From Lachnospiraceae bacterium (GTDB taxonomy: Bacteria > Bacillota > Clostridia > Lachnospirales > Lachnospiraceae), in NCBI GenBank assembly GCA_021772075.1, contig JAETNQ010000035.1, positions 1-38,622 of the forward strand: a stretch of 38,622 nucleotides of DNA, given 5' to 3'. A program made the position numbers and the translations under genes. Positions 1-8,884 of this stretch are shown in pieces. Positions within the stretch are counted from its first letter, which is position 1, and every line of letters begins with the position of its first letter. Below the pieces are notes generated by a model. That model did not search any database. It saw only the letters and a program-made list of their open reading frames with translations, and was not told the DNA's origin.

Positions 1-59
1 GAGCTATAAATGAGCAAATTTGAATTTTTACCAAAACTGCTTTAAATGCCTTAAAACTA

Positions 60-145
60 AAGACATCATACCTTTTTGGGTGTATACTGTTTTTGTCCAG
101 AAAACAATAACCTGCAAAGGATGATGTCTTATAGAAAACAGTATA
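60..145 (+). promoter_or_regulatory. Transposase leader with two overlapping inverted repeats
   Basis: Positions 60-69 are complementary to 121-130 (10 bp), and positions 83-93 are complementary to 135-145 (11 bp). The two stems are interleaved, so they can form only as alternatives or as a pseudoknot. The first stem buries the ATG ATG at 121-126 and the end of the AAAGG just before it. Insertion sequences commonly use such leaders to stop transposase being made from transcripts that read in from outside; that role is inferred here. Confidence 0.5.
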
Positions 146-214
146 TACCATTCAACGCTGCTTTACAACTGCTTTAAGAACTTAAATTTATGCCGTGTCT
201 TTTCCCAGACGGTC

Positions 215-1312
215 ATGAAACATATCATGGCCATACTGATATCCGTCTTTTCCCTTGGATATCATGGGAAGACTATCGATTTTGAAAAATACAGCCCCTG
301 CCACCGTACCACGGTTGCACATTTCCTCAATAAAGGGAAATGGGATGACGCCAAGCTGGAAAACATACTGAAAAGCACTGTCATCCAGTTCATCTATAAA
401 GAAGCCCAGAGATCTGGAAAGCCTGTGTTCTGCATCGTGGACGATACCATCTCCTCCAAGACAAAGCCTTCGTCACGGGCTCTGCACCCGATTGAAGATG
501 CGTATTTCCACCAGTCCCATCTCAAGGGGAAGCAGGATTATGGCCATCAGGCTGTAGCCGTCATGTTCTCCTGCAACGGCATCGTCCTTAATTATGCCAT
601 TGTCATGTATGACAAGTCCAAATCAAAGGTAAAGATAGTACAGGAGATTGCGGATGAACTGCCCGTCCCGCCGGTTGTTTCCTATTTCCTTTGCGACAGC
701 TGGTATACATGCGGCGACATCATGGATGCTTTTATCAAAAAGGGCTTCTATACCATTGGCGCACTGAAGACGAACCGGGTGCTGTACCCCTGCGGCATAA
801 AGCAGAAGGCAGGCGAGTTCGCCCTTCATTTACGGAAGACAGATGCTGCTGTCAGCCTCGTGACCGTTGGCAGCCGGAGCTATTATGTCTACCGATATGA
901 AGGGAACCTCAACGGCATTGAAAATGCAGTGGTCCTGATCAGCTATCCGAAGGACGCGTTCCATGTACCCAAAGCCCTGCGGGCTTTTATCAGCACAGAT
1001 GCCTCTCTGAGCACCCGGGAGATTCTGGACATATATGTGGAACGGTGGCCGGTGGAGGTGTTCTTCCGCCAGTCAAAGGACAGACTGGCATTTGACCGGT
1101 ACCAGGTTCGCTCATCACAGGGAATCAGGAGGTACTGGCTGCTGATGTCGCTGGCCCATCTGCTTGCATGTACTGGATGTGGTGAAACCATGTCTTTCGA
1201 AGATGGCTATGCATATATTTATAGCCATATCCAGGAAGAGCGGATTCGTTTCGTCTACCAGTGTGGAGCAAGGCACATTGGCTTTGAGCAGGTTATAGCT
1301 TTAGTGGCATAG
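215..1312 (+). CDS. IS4-family DDE transposase, probably N-terminally frameshifted
   Basis: Transposase that would cut and rejoin the insertion sequence ends. The 365-residue frame shows the DDE acidic residues in VDDT (about residue 76) and CDSWYT (about residue 160), and the IS4 Y-R-E-K signature in YVERWPVEVFFRQSKD (about residues 273-288), with Glu in WPVEVFF as the third catalytic acid. The ATG at 215 has no good ribosome-binding site. The same frame is open back to 125 and reads like transposase sequence (FKNLNLCRVFSQTV) just before Met215. An ATG at 121/124 in another frame reads YRKQYIPFNAALQLL and then stops at 175. Together these look like one N-terminus split by a one-base frameshift near 170-177. 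The element is either inactive or depends on frameshifting. Confidence 0.85.
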   Translation: MKHIMAILISVFSLGYHGKTIDFEKYSPCHRTTVAHFLNKGKWDDAKLENILKSTVIQFIYKEAQRSGKPVFCIVDDTISSKTKPSSRALHPIEDAYFHQSHLKGKQDYGHQAVAVMFSCNGIVLNYAIVMYDKSKSKVKIVQEIADELPVPPVVSYFLCDSWYTCGDIMDAFIKKGFYTIGALKTNRVLYPCGIKQKAGEFALHLRKTDAAVSLVTVGSRSYYVYRYEGNLNGIENAVVLISYPKDAFHVPKALRAFISTDASLSTREILDIYVERWPVEVFFRQSKDRLAFDRYQVRSSQGIRRYWLLMSLAHLLACTGCGETMSFEDGYAYIYSHIQEERIRFVYQCGARHIGFEQVIALVA

Positions 1313-1339
1313 GCTTATTGTACAGGTTTATATTGGTTA

Positions 1340-1684
1340 GTGCCTTGCAGTTCAAAAATTGAAAAATTTGAACGTCTGATACAAAAGAAACAGGGACAGC
1401 ACAAGCCGACTGATACAATTAAAATTGTGAAAGTCTTTAACCGAAGGACGGTTCTTTTATTTCAAGATATGTTTCCTGTGATTGCGCCATACATAGACGG
1501 GCAATATATAAAAGGCGGTCAGCCTGTTAGAATTGCCGACCAAAAGATAATACAGGAAATGGAAAAGAACGCAAAAAAGATAATTAATTTGTTACATAGG
1601 GGTGTACGTTTTACACCAACGCAGCCAGACGTAGCAAAGATTGAGAAAATCATGTTAGAGGAATTACAAAACAAGTCTTTTTGA
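1340..1684 (+). pseudogene. C-terminal fragment of an unrecognised gene next to the insertion sequence
   Basis: A 114-codon frame with a GTG first codon and no ribosome-binding site. It is AT-rich, unlike the transposase, and reads as the end of a longer, charged helical protein (KFERLIQKKQGQ, then MEKNAKKIINLLHRG). The frame opens directly after the transposase stop, as expected if the insertion sequence cut off the 5' part. I do not recognise the family. It converges on the membrane-protein gene ending at 1704, leaving only 19 bp between them. It could instead be a small intact gene, but the lack of a start signal argues against that. Confidence 0.45.
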
Positions 1685-1703
1685 GATAATCAACCATCTT
1701 TGT

Positions 1704-2408
1704 TTAAAAATGAAGCCTGCGCCTCACGGCATCCCGGAGCCTTCTTTTGGAAAGCAGGGTAATCAATGCGATGACGATGATCCCGCAGACAGTAAGGACG
1801 ATGGCGGACCAGGAAGGAGAGAGGGGCTTGTCAAAGTAATGGTCGATGAACAATTCGATGCCGACGCAGAGGACGGCCGTTTCCGCAAAAATATAGAGCG
1901 CTGTGGCGATGATGGAAACGGGGAGTTTCCGTATGCAGAGAGTAAGGATTTCCGCCAGCAGGGTCACTAAGGCTACAATGGGGACGGCGAGCTGCCAGAA
2001 CCATCGGTCGGATGCGGTCAGATAGGTGATCATATACAGATAGGCGCCAATTGCGATGCCGTCCAGAAGAAGCGACAGATAAATGGGCTGCCTTGTATAG
2101 ATTACGGCAGGAATAGACAGCACAAACAGGACAATGCAGATGCCGATAATCAGCAGCGACCACAAATTGTTGTTGAAAACAAACAGATTTAACAGCGCGC
2201 AGCCAATGGAAGTAGCTGACAGCACGATGGTTAAGAGGATGCCAAGATCTTTTCTCTTCACGGTTTCTACTTGCCCTCTTTCCATAGGATAAGGGGAAGC
2301 GGGAGAAGCCTGGCGCAGCTGTCCCGGATGGATAACGGGGGTATTGCAAAGGGGGCAGGATGTTAAAGAAGAATCCAGCTCTACTCCGCAGTTTACACAA
2401 TATGACAT
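1704..2408 (-). CDS. Zinc-ribbon polytopic membrane protein (DUF6320-like)
   Basis: A 234-residue protein with an N-terminal zinc ribbon (CVNCG then CPLCN, four cysteines within the first 25 residues), a short Pro/Gln-rich linker, then about six hydrophobic segments and a basic tail (SKRRLRDAVRRR). The start at 2408 is preferred over an in-frame ATG at 2420, because AAGGA lies about 12 nt upstream of it but directly abuts the 2420 ATG. The gene follows the acyltransferase by about 40 bp and is probably co-transcribed with it. From memory, zinc-ribbon DUF6320 proteins neighbour alcohol-acetyltransferase-like genes in Lachnospiraceae, which fits, but the family name is not verified. The biochemical role is unknown. 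Confidence 0.75.
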   Translation of the reverse strand: MSYCVNCGVELDSSLTSCPLCNTPVIHPGQLRQASPASPYPMERGQVETVKRKDLGILLTIVLSATSIGCALLNLFVFNNNLWSLLIIGICIVLFVLSIPAVIYTRQPIYLSLLLDGIAIGAYLYMITYLTASDRWFWQLAVPIVALVTLLAEILTLCIRKLPVSIIATALYIFAETAVLCVGIELFIDHYFDKPLSPSWSAIVLTVCGIIVIALITLLSKRRLRDAVRRRLHF

Positions 2409-2448
2409 TCTAATTACCATTCCTTTCTGATGCCCGAGAGGGTGTTTT

Positions 2449-3735
2449 CTATCGGTTGCTTTCTATTTTGACATGGATGCCGTCCTGCACCAGTTTGCGG
2501 AAAAAATACCGTTCCACATCCGCTTCTATGATGCTGCTGGCAAAGTTGATAGTAAGGGTATCCTCAAAACTGACAATGGCGCAGTTGGTCCGGGAGGAAA
2601 AAGGCTGTCCCATATAGATGTCAAACCGTTCGATATAAGGCTTCATATCCTCCGGCGTCTTTAAGGCCCCCATGTTCGTCAGTCCTGCAGAGGAGTTCCG
2701 GTCCTGCACTTTTGTATAAAAAAGGCGGACGGTGTAATCTTTGATAAAAAGCGGGACGACGCGTATCAGAGGATTTTTCTGGGTGGAGGCGTTCGTAGTG
2801 ATGTCGCCGCGGAGGAATTTTTCGTTAATATAATAGCGCATATAATTCCTTACATGGATGACGATCTCATCGAAAGTATATTCCCCGAGCCTGGGATCGA
2901 TGGAAGGATATACCATAGTTATAAAATTACGCAGCGTTTTTGACGGGAAAAAACGCCTCAGGTTGACAGGCATTGCGATTTTCACAGGGCGGAGCTTCGG
3001 ATGCCAGTCGTTGGATTGTTTTTGCAGGAGCGCATAGAGCAAAACGGAGTTCAGGTATTCCGTGATGGTGGCATTATATTTTGCGGCTACGCCCATGACC
3101 TGTTTGACGGACATGATGCCGTCGATAATATTCAGGGTATAAAAGGGTTCTTTGGTTCCTCTGACCCGGTAAGCTTTTTCTCCGGGTCGGGGAGGGCGGA
3201 CCTGGGCGTTGGCATAGCGCATATAGGCGTCTTCCAGTTCCTCCGGGTCGGGAGGGCTGTCCACGTCAAGCACGAAACCTCCGGTGGAAATGGAGTGGCC
3301 CAACAGTCTCAGATATACGGCAGTGATCGTCTGCAGCACATACATGCCGCCGGAGCCGTCGCCTAAGCTATGGTGCGCTTCCAAAGCAATCCGGCATTCG
3401 TGGTAGTAGATGCGGATGAGATAGCGGTTGTTCGCCTTGAAAGGCATGGGCATACAAGGGTTTTTAATATCCGGCTGCACGAAGGGACCTGGCCTTTCGT
3501 TGCTTTCCAGATAGCGCCAGAAGAGTCCCTTGCGGATGGCCACCTTGTAGGTGGGGAAACGCCGCAGGGCGATGTCCACTGCTTTTTGGAGGATGTCCGG
3601 GTCTATGGTTTCTTTCAAAACGACGGAAAGCCGGTAGACGGAGGAAAAATCCTTACGCTGCAGGGTGGGATAAACGATGGCTGACAAGTCCAGTTTATAC
3701 CATATTTTTTTATTGTTTTTTTTGCTGATCGCCAT
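2449..3735 (-). CDS. Condensation-domain-like acyltransferase (alcohol acetyltransferase-like)
   Basis: A 428-residue protein of the CoA-dependent acyltransferase/condensation superfamily. The active-site motif HHSLGDG is at residues 121-127, where the second His would be the general base and the Asp structural. Residues before it form the N-terminal half (SSVYRLSVVLKETIDPDILQ is a typical opening), and the C-terminal half includes a PVNLRRFFPS segment. Such stand-alone proteins are annotated as alcohol acetyltransferases or PapA-like enzymes; the acyl donor and acceptor cannot be read here. The start is set by AGAGGA 6 nt upstream. It is divergent from the alpha/beta hydrolase at 3861 and is followed by the zinc-ribbon membrane protein, so the three may form one ester- or lipid-modifying pathway. 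Confidence 0.8.
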   Translation of the reverse strand: MAISKKNNKKIWYKLDLSAIVYPTLQRKDFSSVYRLSVVLKETIDPDILQKAVDIALRRFPTYKVAIRKGLFWRYLESNERPGPFVQPDIKNPCMPMPFKANNRYLIRIYYHECRIALEAHHSLGDGSGGMYVLQTITAVYLRLLGHSISTGGFVLDVDSPPDPEELEDAYMRYANAQVRPPRPGEKAYRVRGTKEPFYTLNIIDGIMSVKQVMGVAAKYNATITEYLNSVLLYALLQKQSNDWHPKLRPVKIAMPVNLRRFFPSKTLRNFITMVYPSIDPRLGEYTFDEIVIHVRNYMRYYINEKFLRGDITTNASTQKNPLIRVVPLFIKDYTVRLFYTKVQDRNSSAGLTNMGALKTPEDMKPYIERFDIYMGQPFSSRTNCAIVSFEDTLTINFASSIIEADVERYFFRKLVQDGIHVKIESNR

Positions 3736-3792
3736 AGAAAATCCTCTTTTTGGAAAGGTTGGCCGCCGGGCGGCTCTTTTTATTTTAGATTA

Positions 3793-3818
3793 TACCACAA
3801 TTTGCGGATTATGTGGTA
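3793..3818. promoter_or_regulatory. Dyad TACCACA-N12-TGTGGTA between divergent genes
   Basis: A perfect 7-bp inverted repeat centred between the acyltransferase gene (minus) and the hydrolase gene (plus). A TAAAAT hexamer that could serve as a -10 for the plus-strand gene overlaps the right arm (3816-3821). The position suits an operator controlling both directions, but no regulator gene is adjacent. Confidence 0.4.
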
Positions 3819-3860
3819 AAATTAGAGAAATAACTTACAGATAGGGAAAGGGTTATTCTT

Positions 3861-4757
3861 ATGGCAATGACAGAAAAAAGAAATATGAATCTGATGAATC
3901 TGATAAAAAGAGTACACAGCGTAGTGGAAAATACGGATATTGAGAAGCACAGGCAGTCGCAGGACCATTTCGGGGCGCTGCTTGGGAGCAGCAAGGATAT
4001 ACTGGTTCGTGAAATGGTGATTGAGGATATTTATGCGGAGTGGATTTCGGTCAACAGGGCGCATATGAAAAAATATGTGGTCCTCTACTGCCACGGGGGA
4101 GGATACTCCACAGGAAGCAGTTTATATGCGAGGACGCTGACGACAAAACTGGCGATGTCAACTTCCATGGACGTGCTTTGCTTTGATTACCGGCTGGCGC
4201 CGGAACATCCTTATCCTGCCGCGCTGGAGGATGCGATGAAAGCCTGGAATTACCTGATGCTGCTTGGTTATGGCGCGAGGGATGTTATGGTGGCGGGAGA
4301 CTCGGCGGGGGGGAATCTGGCCCTGGCCTTGGTGCATAAACTGAAGAGCGAGAACAGGCTGCTGCCCAGAGGGCTGGTGCTGATGTCGCCATGGACAGAC
4401 TTGACCGCATCCGGTAAGTCCTATCAGACGAAGAAGGATGTGGATCCGGTATTGGATGCGGAATATATCGGTGAGATGGTTCATAACTATGCGGAAGGGC
4501 AGGAACTGGAGAATCCTCTCATTTCACCTGTTTTCGGGGATTTTATGGATTTCCCGGCCACTTATATCCAAGTGGGAAGCAATGAGGTGCTTTTGGAAGA
4601 TTCCCTCATGCTCCATAAAAAGATGATCAAGGCGAACGTGCCTGTGAGGATGGATATTTTTGAGGGCATGTGGCATGTGTTCCAGATGTCGCCGTTTAAA
4701 ACGGCTTATGAGGCGATGGATAAAAACGCGGAATTTATTTATAACATATGCCGTTAA
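3861..4757 (+). CDS. Alpha/beta hydrolase, hormone-sensitive-lipase/esterase family
   Basis: A 298-residue cytoplasmic esterase-like hydrolase. The oxyanion-hole motif HGGGY is at residues 78-82, the nucleophile elbow GDSAG at 146-150 (Ser148), and the family signature DYRLAPEHPYPA at 109-120. The catalytic His is His272 in GMWHVF, and the acid is Glu242 (which aligns with the usual Asp of DPL) or Asp247. No signal peptide is visible. An AAAGGG lies 9 nt before the ATG. It is divergent from the acyltransferase gene, so making and breaking esters may be paired. The substrate is unknown. Confidence 0.85.
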   Translation: MAMTEKRNMNLMNLIKRVHSVVENTDIEKHRQSQDHFGALLGSSKDILVREMVIEDIYAEWISVNRAHMKKYVVLYCHGGGYSTGSSLYARTLTTKLAMSTSMDVLCFDYRLAPEHPYPAALEDAMKAWNYLMLLGYGARDVMVAGDSAGGNLALALVHKLKSENRLLPRGLVLMSPWTDLTASGKSYQTKKDVDPVLDAEYIGEMVHNYAEGQELENPLISPVFGDFMDFPATYIQVGSNEVLLEDSLMLHKKMIKANVPVRMDIFEGMWHVFQMSPFKTAYEAMDKNAEFIYNICR

Positions 4758-4785
4758 AAATGGAATCCTTCAAGGAGAAAAGAAT

Positions 4786-4890
4786 ATGGAAGCGTCGGAA
4801 GCCAAGAATTTTGAAATAAAAAAAGGATTTTCCGGCTGCGCGCCGAATATTGTAAATGTAAGGAAGGGGGGTCTGCTTTGGGAATGTTGA
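4786..4890 (+). CDS. Possible 34-residue small ORF overlapping the next gene
   Basis: ATG at 4786 is preceded by AAGGAG at a spacing of 8 nt. The frame runs 34 codons and overlaps the first 13 nt of the following dGTPase-like gene. The peptide is not hydrophobic (it begins MEASEAKNFEIKKG). It could be a leader peptide that couples translation to the next gene, or chance. I recognise no family. Confidence 0.3.
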   Translation: MEASEAKNFEIKKGFSGCAPNIVNVRKGGLLWEC

Positions 4891-5891
4891 TTCGTGAAAA
4901 GCTGGAACAATGGGAGAAGGAGTATTTAAGCCCGTATGCTTCTTTAAGTATGAATTCCAAAGGCCGGTTAAGGGAAGAGGAACAATGCGACATCCGTCCG
5001 GTTTACCAGAGAGACCGGGACAGGATACTACATAGCAAGTCCTTCCGCAGACTGAAGGATAAGACGCAGGTCTTCCTGACTCCGGAAGGAGACCATTACC
5101 GTACAAGGCTGACGCATACTCTGGAGGTTTCCCAGAATGCCAGAACGATTGCAAAAGCGCTCAGGTTGAACGAAGACTTGGTGGAGGCCATCGCCCTTGG
5201 GCATGATTTGGGCCATACGCCGTTCGGACATGCCGGGGAGAGGGCTTTGAATGAAGTATGCCCTTATGGATTCTGCCACAGCGAGCAAAGCGTGCGGACG
5301 GTGGATGTGCTGGAAAAAAACGGGCAGGGGCTGAATCTGACGCAGGAGGTCAGGGATGGGATACGGAATCACCAGACAAAGGGAATGCCTTATACCTTGG
5401 AAGGCAAGATCGTCCGTTATTCGGATAAGATCGCCTATATCCATCACGATATGGATGACGCCATACGGGGCGGAATCCTGCAGGAATCCGATGTACCGAA
5501 GGAAATCGGGGAAGTGATCGGCTTTACCACAGGAGAAAGGCTGGATCATTTTATCCATGACCTGGTGACGTACAGCTATGAAAAGAACGAGATATGCATG
5601 TCCCCTTCGGTGGAAGAGGCGATGCGGAAGCTGAGAAGCTTTATGTTCGAGCGGGTATACCAGAACAAGGCGGCGAAAAAGGAAGAGGAGAAGGCGGAGA
5701 CGCTGATGAAATCTCTTTATGAATATTATTTCCGGCATTTGGGGAAGCTGCCGGAACGTTTGAGGGAAAGAATGGACCAATACGGGGAAGCGCCGGAGAT
5801 CATTGTGTGTGATTACGTGGGCGCGATGTCGGATCGGTTTGCCATTGCAAAATACGAGGAATTGTTTATACCAAAGTCGTGGCATTATTAG
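4878..5891 (+). CDS. Deoxyguanosinetriphosphate triphosphohydrolase-like HD protein
   Basis: A 337-residue HD-superfamily phosphohydrolase of the Dgt-like group, expected to hydrolyse dNTPs to deoxynucleoside and triphosphate. The metal-binding HD signature is visible: His80 in RLTHTLEV, His109-Asp110 in LGHDLGHTPFGH, and a downstream Asp in RYSDKIAYIHHD. The opening RPVYQRDRDRILHSKSFRRLKDKTQVF matches the family. I chose the TTG at 4878 because an AGGAAGGGGGG sequence ends about 7 nt before it; the ATG at 4884 is an alternative. The gene lies immediately upstream of dnaG, a common order in Clostridia. It is the start of the housekeeping run here. Confidence 0.88.
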   Translation: MGMLIREKLEQWEKEYLSPYASLSMNSKGRLREEEQCDIRPVYQRDRDRILHSKSFRRLKDKTQVFLTPEGDHYRTRLTHTLEVSQNARTIAKALRLNEDLVEAIALGHDLGHTPFGHAGERALNEVCPYGFCHSEQSVRTVDVLEKNGQGLNLTQEVRDGIRNHQTKGMPYTLEGKIVRYSDKIAYIHHDMDDAIRGGILQESDVPKEIGEVIGFTTGERLDHFIHDLVTYSYEKNEICMSPSVEEAMRKLRSFMFERVYQNKAAKKEEEKAETLMKSLYEYYFRHLGKLPERLRERMDQYGEAPEIIVCDYVGAMSDRFAIAKYEELFIPKSWHY

Positions 5892-5954
5892 AGAATGAAG
5901 CTGTGCCGACGGGTTTTAGAACAGCTGAGTCATTCGATGGTATAGGGGGATGGA

Positions 5955-7733
5955 ATGTATTATCCGGATGAGATTGTTGAAGAAGTACGGATGAAGAATG
6001 ATATTGTGGACGTGATTTCCGGCTATGTCAGGCTGCAGAAGAAAGGAGCGAACCATTTCGGATTGTGTCCTTTCCATAATGAAAAATCGCCGTCCTTTTC
6101 GGTTTCGGGTGGCAAGCAGATGTATTACTGTTTTGGCTGCGGAGCGGGCGGAAATGTTTTTACGTTTATTATGGAATACGAGAACTATTCGTTTCCCGAG
6201 GCGGTGAAGCTGCTGGCAGACAGGGCGGGGGTGAATCTGCCGGAAGTCGAGTATTCCGAGGAAATGAGAAAAAAGGAAAGCCGTAAAAGCAGACTCCTGG
6301 AGATCAATAAGGAGGCCGCCAAGTATTTCTATTACCAGCTCCGGTCCGACAGGGGGGAGAAGGGATACCGTTACCTTGCGGAGCGGGGGCTCAGCCAGGA
6401 GACAATGAAAAAGTTCGGCCTTGGCTTTGCCGGTATATCCAGCGGCGATTTGGTGCAGTACCTCCGTTCCAAAGGATATGGGGACGAGCTGATACGGGAA
6501 GCGGGCGTGGCAGTATTTGATGAAAAATACGGACTCCACGATAAGTTTTGGAACAGAGTCATGTTTCCGATCCAGGATATCAACCACCGGGTCATCGGTT
6601 TCGGCGGGCGGGTGATGGGGGACGGCAAGCCGAAATACCTGAATTCCCCGGAAACGATGATTTTTGATAAAAGCCGTAATTTGTACGGATTGAACTTTGC
6701 AAGGACATCGAGGCAGAGCTATATTATCCTCTGCGAAGGATATATGGATGTGATCGCCATGCACCAGGCGGGGTTTATCCAGGCGGCGGCGTCTCTTGGG
6801 ACGGCATTTACGATAGGACAGGCGAATCTGGTAAAACGATATGCAAAGGAAGTGCTGCTCGCTTATGACAGCGACGGTGCGGGGACAAACGCCGCCCTGC
6901 GGGCTATCGGTATATTGAGGGAAGCGGGGCTGACCGGAAAAGTAATTAATATGGAACCATACAAGGATCCCGATGAATTTGTGAAAAATCTGGGGGCGGA
7001 AGAGTTTGGGAAGAGGATTGAAAGAGCCGAAAACAGCTTTTTCTTTGAACTGCGGATGCTGGAACGGGATTACGACCTGAAAGATCCGGAGTCCAAGACA
7101 AAGTTCCATCGGGAAATCGCCAGAAAGCTTTGCGGATTTTCGGAAGAAGTGGAGAGGGAAAATTATCTGGAAGCGGTGGCTGACAAATACCGCATAGGTT
7201 TTGAAAACCTGAGAAAGCTGGTGGCTTCCTATGCGGCGCAGACCGGGCTGGCGAGTCCCGTCGTACGTCCGAAATCGGGGCTGGCGGAGAAGAAAAACAT
7301 GCCGGAGGAAAACAGGAAAAAAGCACAGCGCCTGCTGATCACATGGGTGACGGACGAGCCGGGGATATATCCTAAAATAGCAAAATACATCAATGCAGGG
7401 GATTTTACGGACGAATTGTACCGGAAGGTTGCGGACAAGCTGTTTGAGGGGCTTTCAAAAGGGGAGTTCAATCCTGCGGCGCTGGTCAGTTTGTTTGAAG
7501 ATGAAGAGGAACAACGCGAAGTGGCGGCTCTTTTTAATACGAAGCTGGAGGAACTGGAGACAAAAAAAGAGCGGGAAAAGGCTCTTCACGATATTATATA
7601 TACGGTAAAGAGAAACAGCTATGAATATTATTCCGGGAGAATGGGAGCGGATATGGATGCCCTGAATAAGGTAATTGCAGGAAAAAAAGCGCTGGAAGAA
7701 CTTAGCAAAACGCATATTTCTCTGGATGAATGA
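5955..7733 (+). CDS. dnaG: DNA primase DnaG
   Basis: Primase that makes RNA primers at the replication fork, working with the replicative helicase. The N-terminal CHC2 zinc finger uses Cys38, His41, Cys59 and Cys62. The TOPRIM domain has Glu261 in ILCEGYMDV and the Asp305/Asp307 pair in LLAYDSDGAG. The C-terminal 150 residues are the less conserved helicase-interaction region. At 592 residues the length is normal. AGGGGG lies 5 nt before the ATG at 5955. It sits 38 bp before rpoD, which is the classical macromolecular-synthesis arrangement. Confidence 0.97.
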   Translation: MYYPDEIVEEVRMKNDIVDVISGYVRLQKKGANHFGLCPFHNEKSPSFSVSGGKQMYYCFGCGAGGNVFTFIMEYENYSFPEAVKLLADRAGVNLPEVEYSEEMRKKESRKSRLLEINKEAAKYFYYQLRSDRGEKGYRYLAERGLSQETMKKFGLGFAGISSGDLVQYLRSKGYGDELIREAGVAVFDEKYGLHDKFWNRVMFPIQDINHRVIGFGGRVMGDGKPKYLNSPETMIFDKSRNLYGLNFARTSRQSYIILCEGYMDVIAMHQAGFIQAAASLGTAFTIGQANLVKRYAKEVLLAYDSDGAGTNAALRAIGILREAGLTGKVINMEPYKDPDEFVKNLGAEEFGKRIERAENSFFFELRMLERDYDLKDPESKTKFHREIARKLCGFSEEVERENYLEAVADKYRIGFENLRKLVASYAAQTGLASPVVRPKSGLAEKKNMPEENRKKAQRLLITWVTDEPGIYPKIAKYINAGDFTDELYRKVADKLFEGLSKGEFNPAALVSLFEDEEEQREVAALFNTKLEELETKKEREKALHDIIYTVKRNSYEYYSGRMGADMDALNKVIAGKKALEELSKTHISLDE

Positions 7734-7771
7734 TAATACTATGACTACATGAGGAAGGATGGAACCAAAAA

Positions 7772-8884
7772 ATGGATGAAAACACACAAGCAAAGTTTGA
7801 GGAGCGGTTAAAAGAGCTTCTGAACGCTGCGAAAAAGAAAAAGAATGTTTTGGAATATCAGGAGATCAGCGACTTCTTCAGCGACATGACGCTGGAGGAG
7901 GAGCAGTTTGACAGGATATTGGAAACATTAGAACAGAATAACGTGGACGTGCTCCGTATTACGGAGGAGGATGATGTGGACGACGAGGAAATCATTCTGA
8001 CGGAGGAGGACGAGGTGGATGTGGAGAACATCGACCTGTCCGTGCCGGACGGCATCAGCATTGAAGATCCGGTCAGAATGTATCTGAAAGAGATCGGAAA
8101 GGTTCCCCTCCTCAGCGCGGAGGAAGAAATCGAACTGGCAAAGAAGATGGAAATGGGCGACGAGGATGCGAAAAAGCGTCTGGCGGAAGCCAATCTGCGT
8201 CTGGTTGTCAGCATTGCCAAGAGATATGTGGGCAGGGGCATGCTTTTCCTCGATCTGATTCAGGAGGGGAACCTTGGCCTTATTAAGGCTGTGGAAAAAT
8301 TCGATTACCGGAAGGGATATAAATTTTCCACTTATGCGACCTGGTGGATCCGCCAGGCGATTACGAGGGCGATTGCGGACCAGGCGAGGACGATCCGCAT
8401 CCCTGTGCATATGGTGGAGACGATCAATAAATTGATCCGCGTCAGCAGGCAGCTGCTCCAGGAACTTGGGCGGGAACCTACCCCGGAAGAAATTGCGGAA
8501 GAGATGAATATGCCCGTGGACAGGGTAAGGGAAATTTTGAAGATATCCCAGGAACCGGTTTCTTTGGAAACGCCGATCGGCGAAGAAGAAGACAGCCATC
8601 TTGGAGATTTTATACAGGACGATAATGTGCCGGTACCGGCGGATGCTGCTGCTTTTACTTTGTTAAAGGAGCAGCTGGTAGAGGTACTGGGTACATTGAC
8701 GGAACGGGAGCAGAAGGTGCTTCGGCTTCGCTTCGGGCTGGATGACGGGCGGGCAAGGACTTTGGAAGAAGTGGGGAAAGAATTCAACGTGACCCGCGAA
8801 CGTATCCGCCAGATCGAAGCAAAGGCGCTGCGCAAGCTCCGCCATCCCAGCAGAAGCCGGAAATTAAAGGATTATCTGGACTGA
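7772..8884 (+). CDS. rpoD: Primary RNA polymerase sigma factor (RpoD/SigA)
   Basis: Housekeeping sigma-70 factor of 370 residues. Region 1.1 is short and very acidic (about residues 50-90). Region 1.2 begins at [11 protein letters not shown], region 2 contains [12 protein letters not shown] and the promoter-melting [13 protein letters not shown], region 3 follows ([13 protein letters not shown]), and region 4.2 ends in [23 protein letters not shown]. All core parts are present, so it should recognise TTGACA/TATAAT promoters such as those seen elsewhere in this window. Its TGA overlaps the trmK ATG by one base. Confidence 0.98.
   Translation: MDENTQAKFEERLKELLNAAKKKKNVLEYQEISDFFSDMTLEEEQFDRILETLEQNNVDVLRITEEDDVDDEEIILTEEDEVDVENIDLSVPDGISIEDPVRMYLKEIGKVPLLSAEEEIELAKKMEMGDEDAKKRLAEANLRLVVSIAKRYVGRGMLFLDLIQEGNLGLIKAVEKFDYRKGYKFSTYATWWIRQAITRAIADQARTIRIPVHMVETINKLIRVSRQLLQELGREPTPEEIAEEMNMPVDRVREILKISQEPVSLETPIGEEEDSHLGDFIQDDNVPVPADAAAFTLLKEQLVEVLGTLTEREQKVLRLRFGLDDGRARTLEEVGKEFNVTRERIRQIEAKALRKLRHPSRSRKLKDYLD

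Larger units (their letters stand above)
60..1350 (+). mobile_element. IS4-type insertion sequence (ends not defined)
   Basis: An insertion sequence built around one DDE transposase gene. The leader before the gene carries two long inverted repeats, and the sequence immediately after the transposase stop opens into the 3' part of an unrelated gene, which suggests insertion into or next to a host gene. I could not identify convincing terminal inverted repeats or a target-site duplication, so both boundaries are approximate and the left end may lie outside the window. Confidence 0.6.

Noticed and set aside
3-1300. Possible terminal inverted repeat: AGCTATAA near position 2-9 and TTATAGCT at 1293-1300
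   Set aside because: Only 8 bp, and the right copy lies inside the transposase gene, so it is not a real insertion-sequence end.
15-1370. AAATTTGAATTTTT near 16-29 and AAAAATTGAAAAATTTG near 1354-1370 as insertion-sequence ends
   Set aside because: The match needs gaps and is low-complexity A/T; it cannot define ends.
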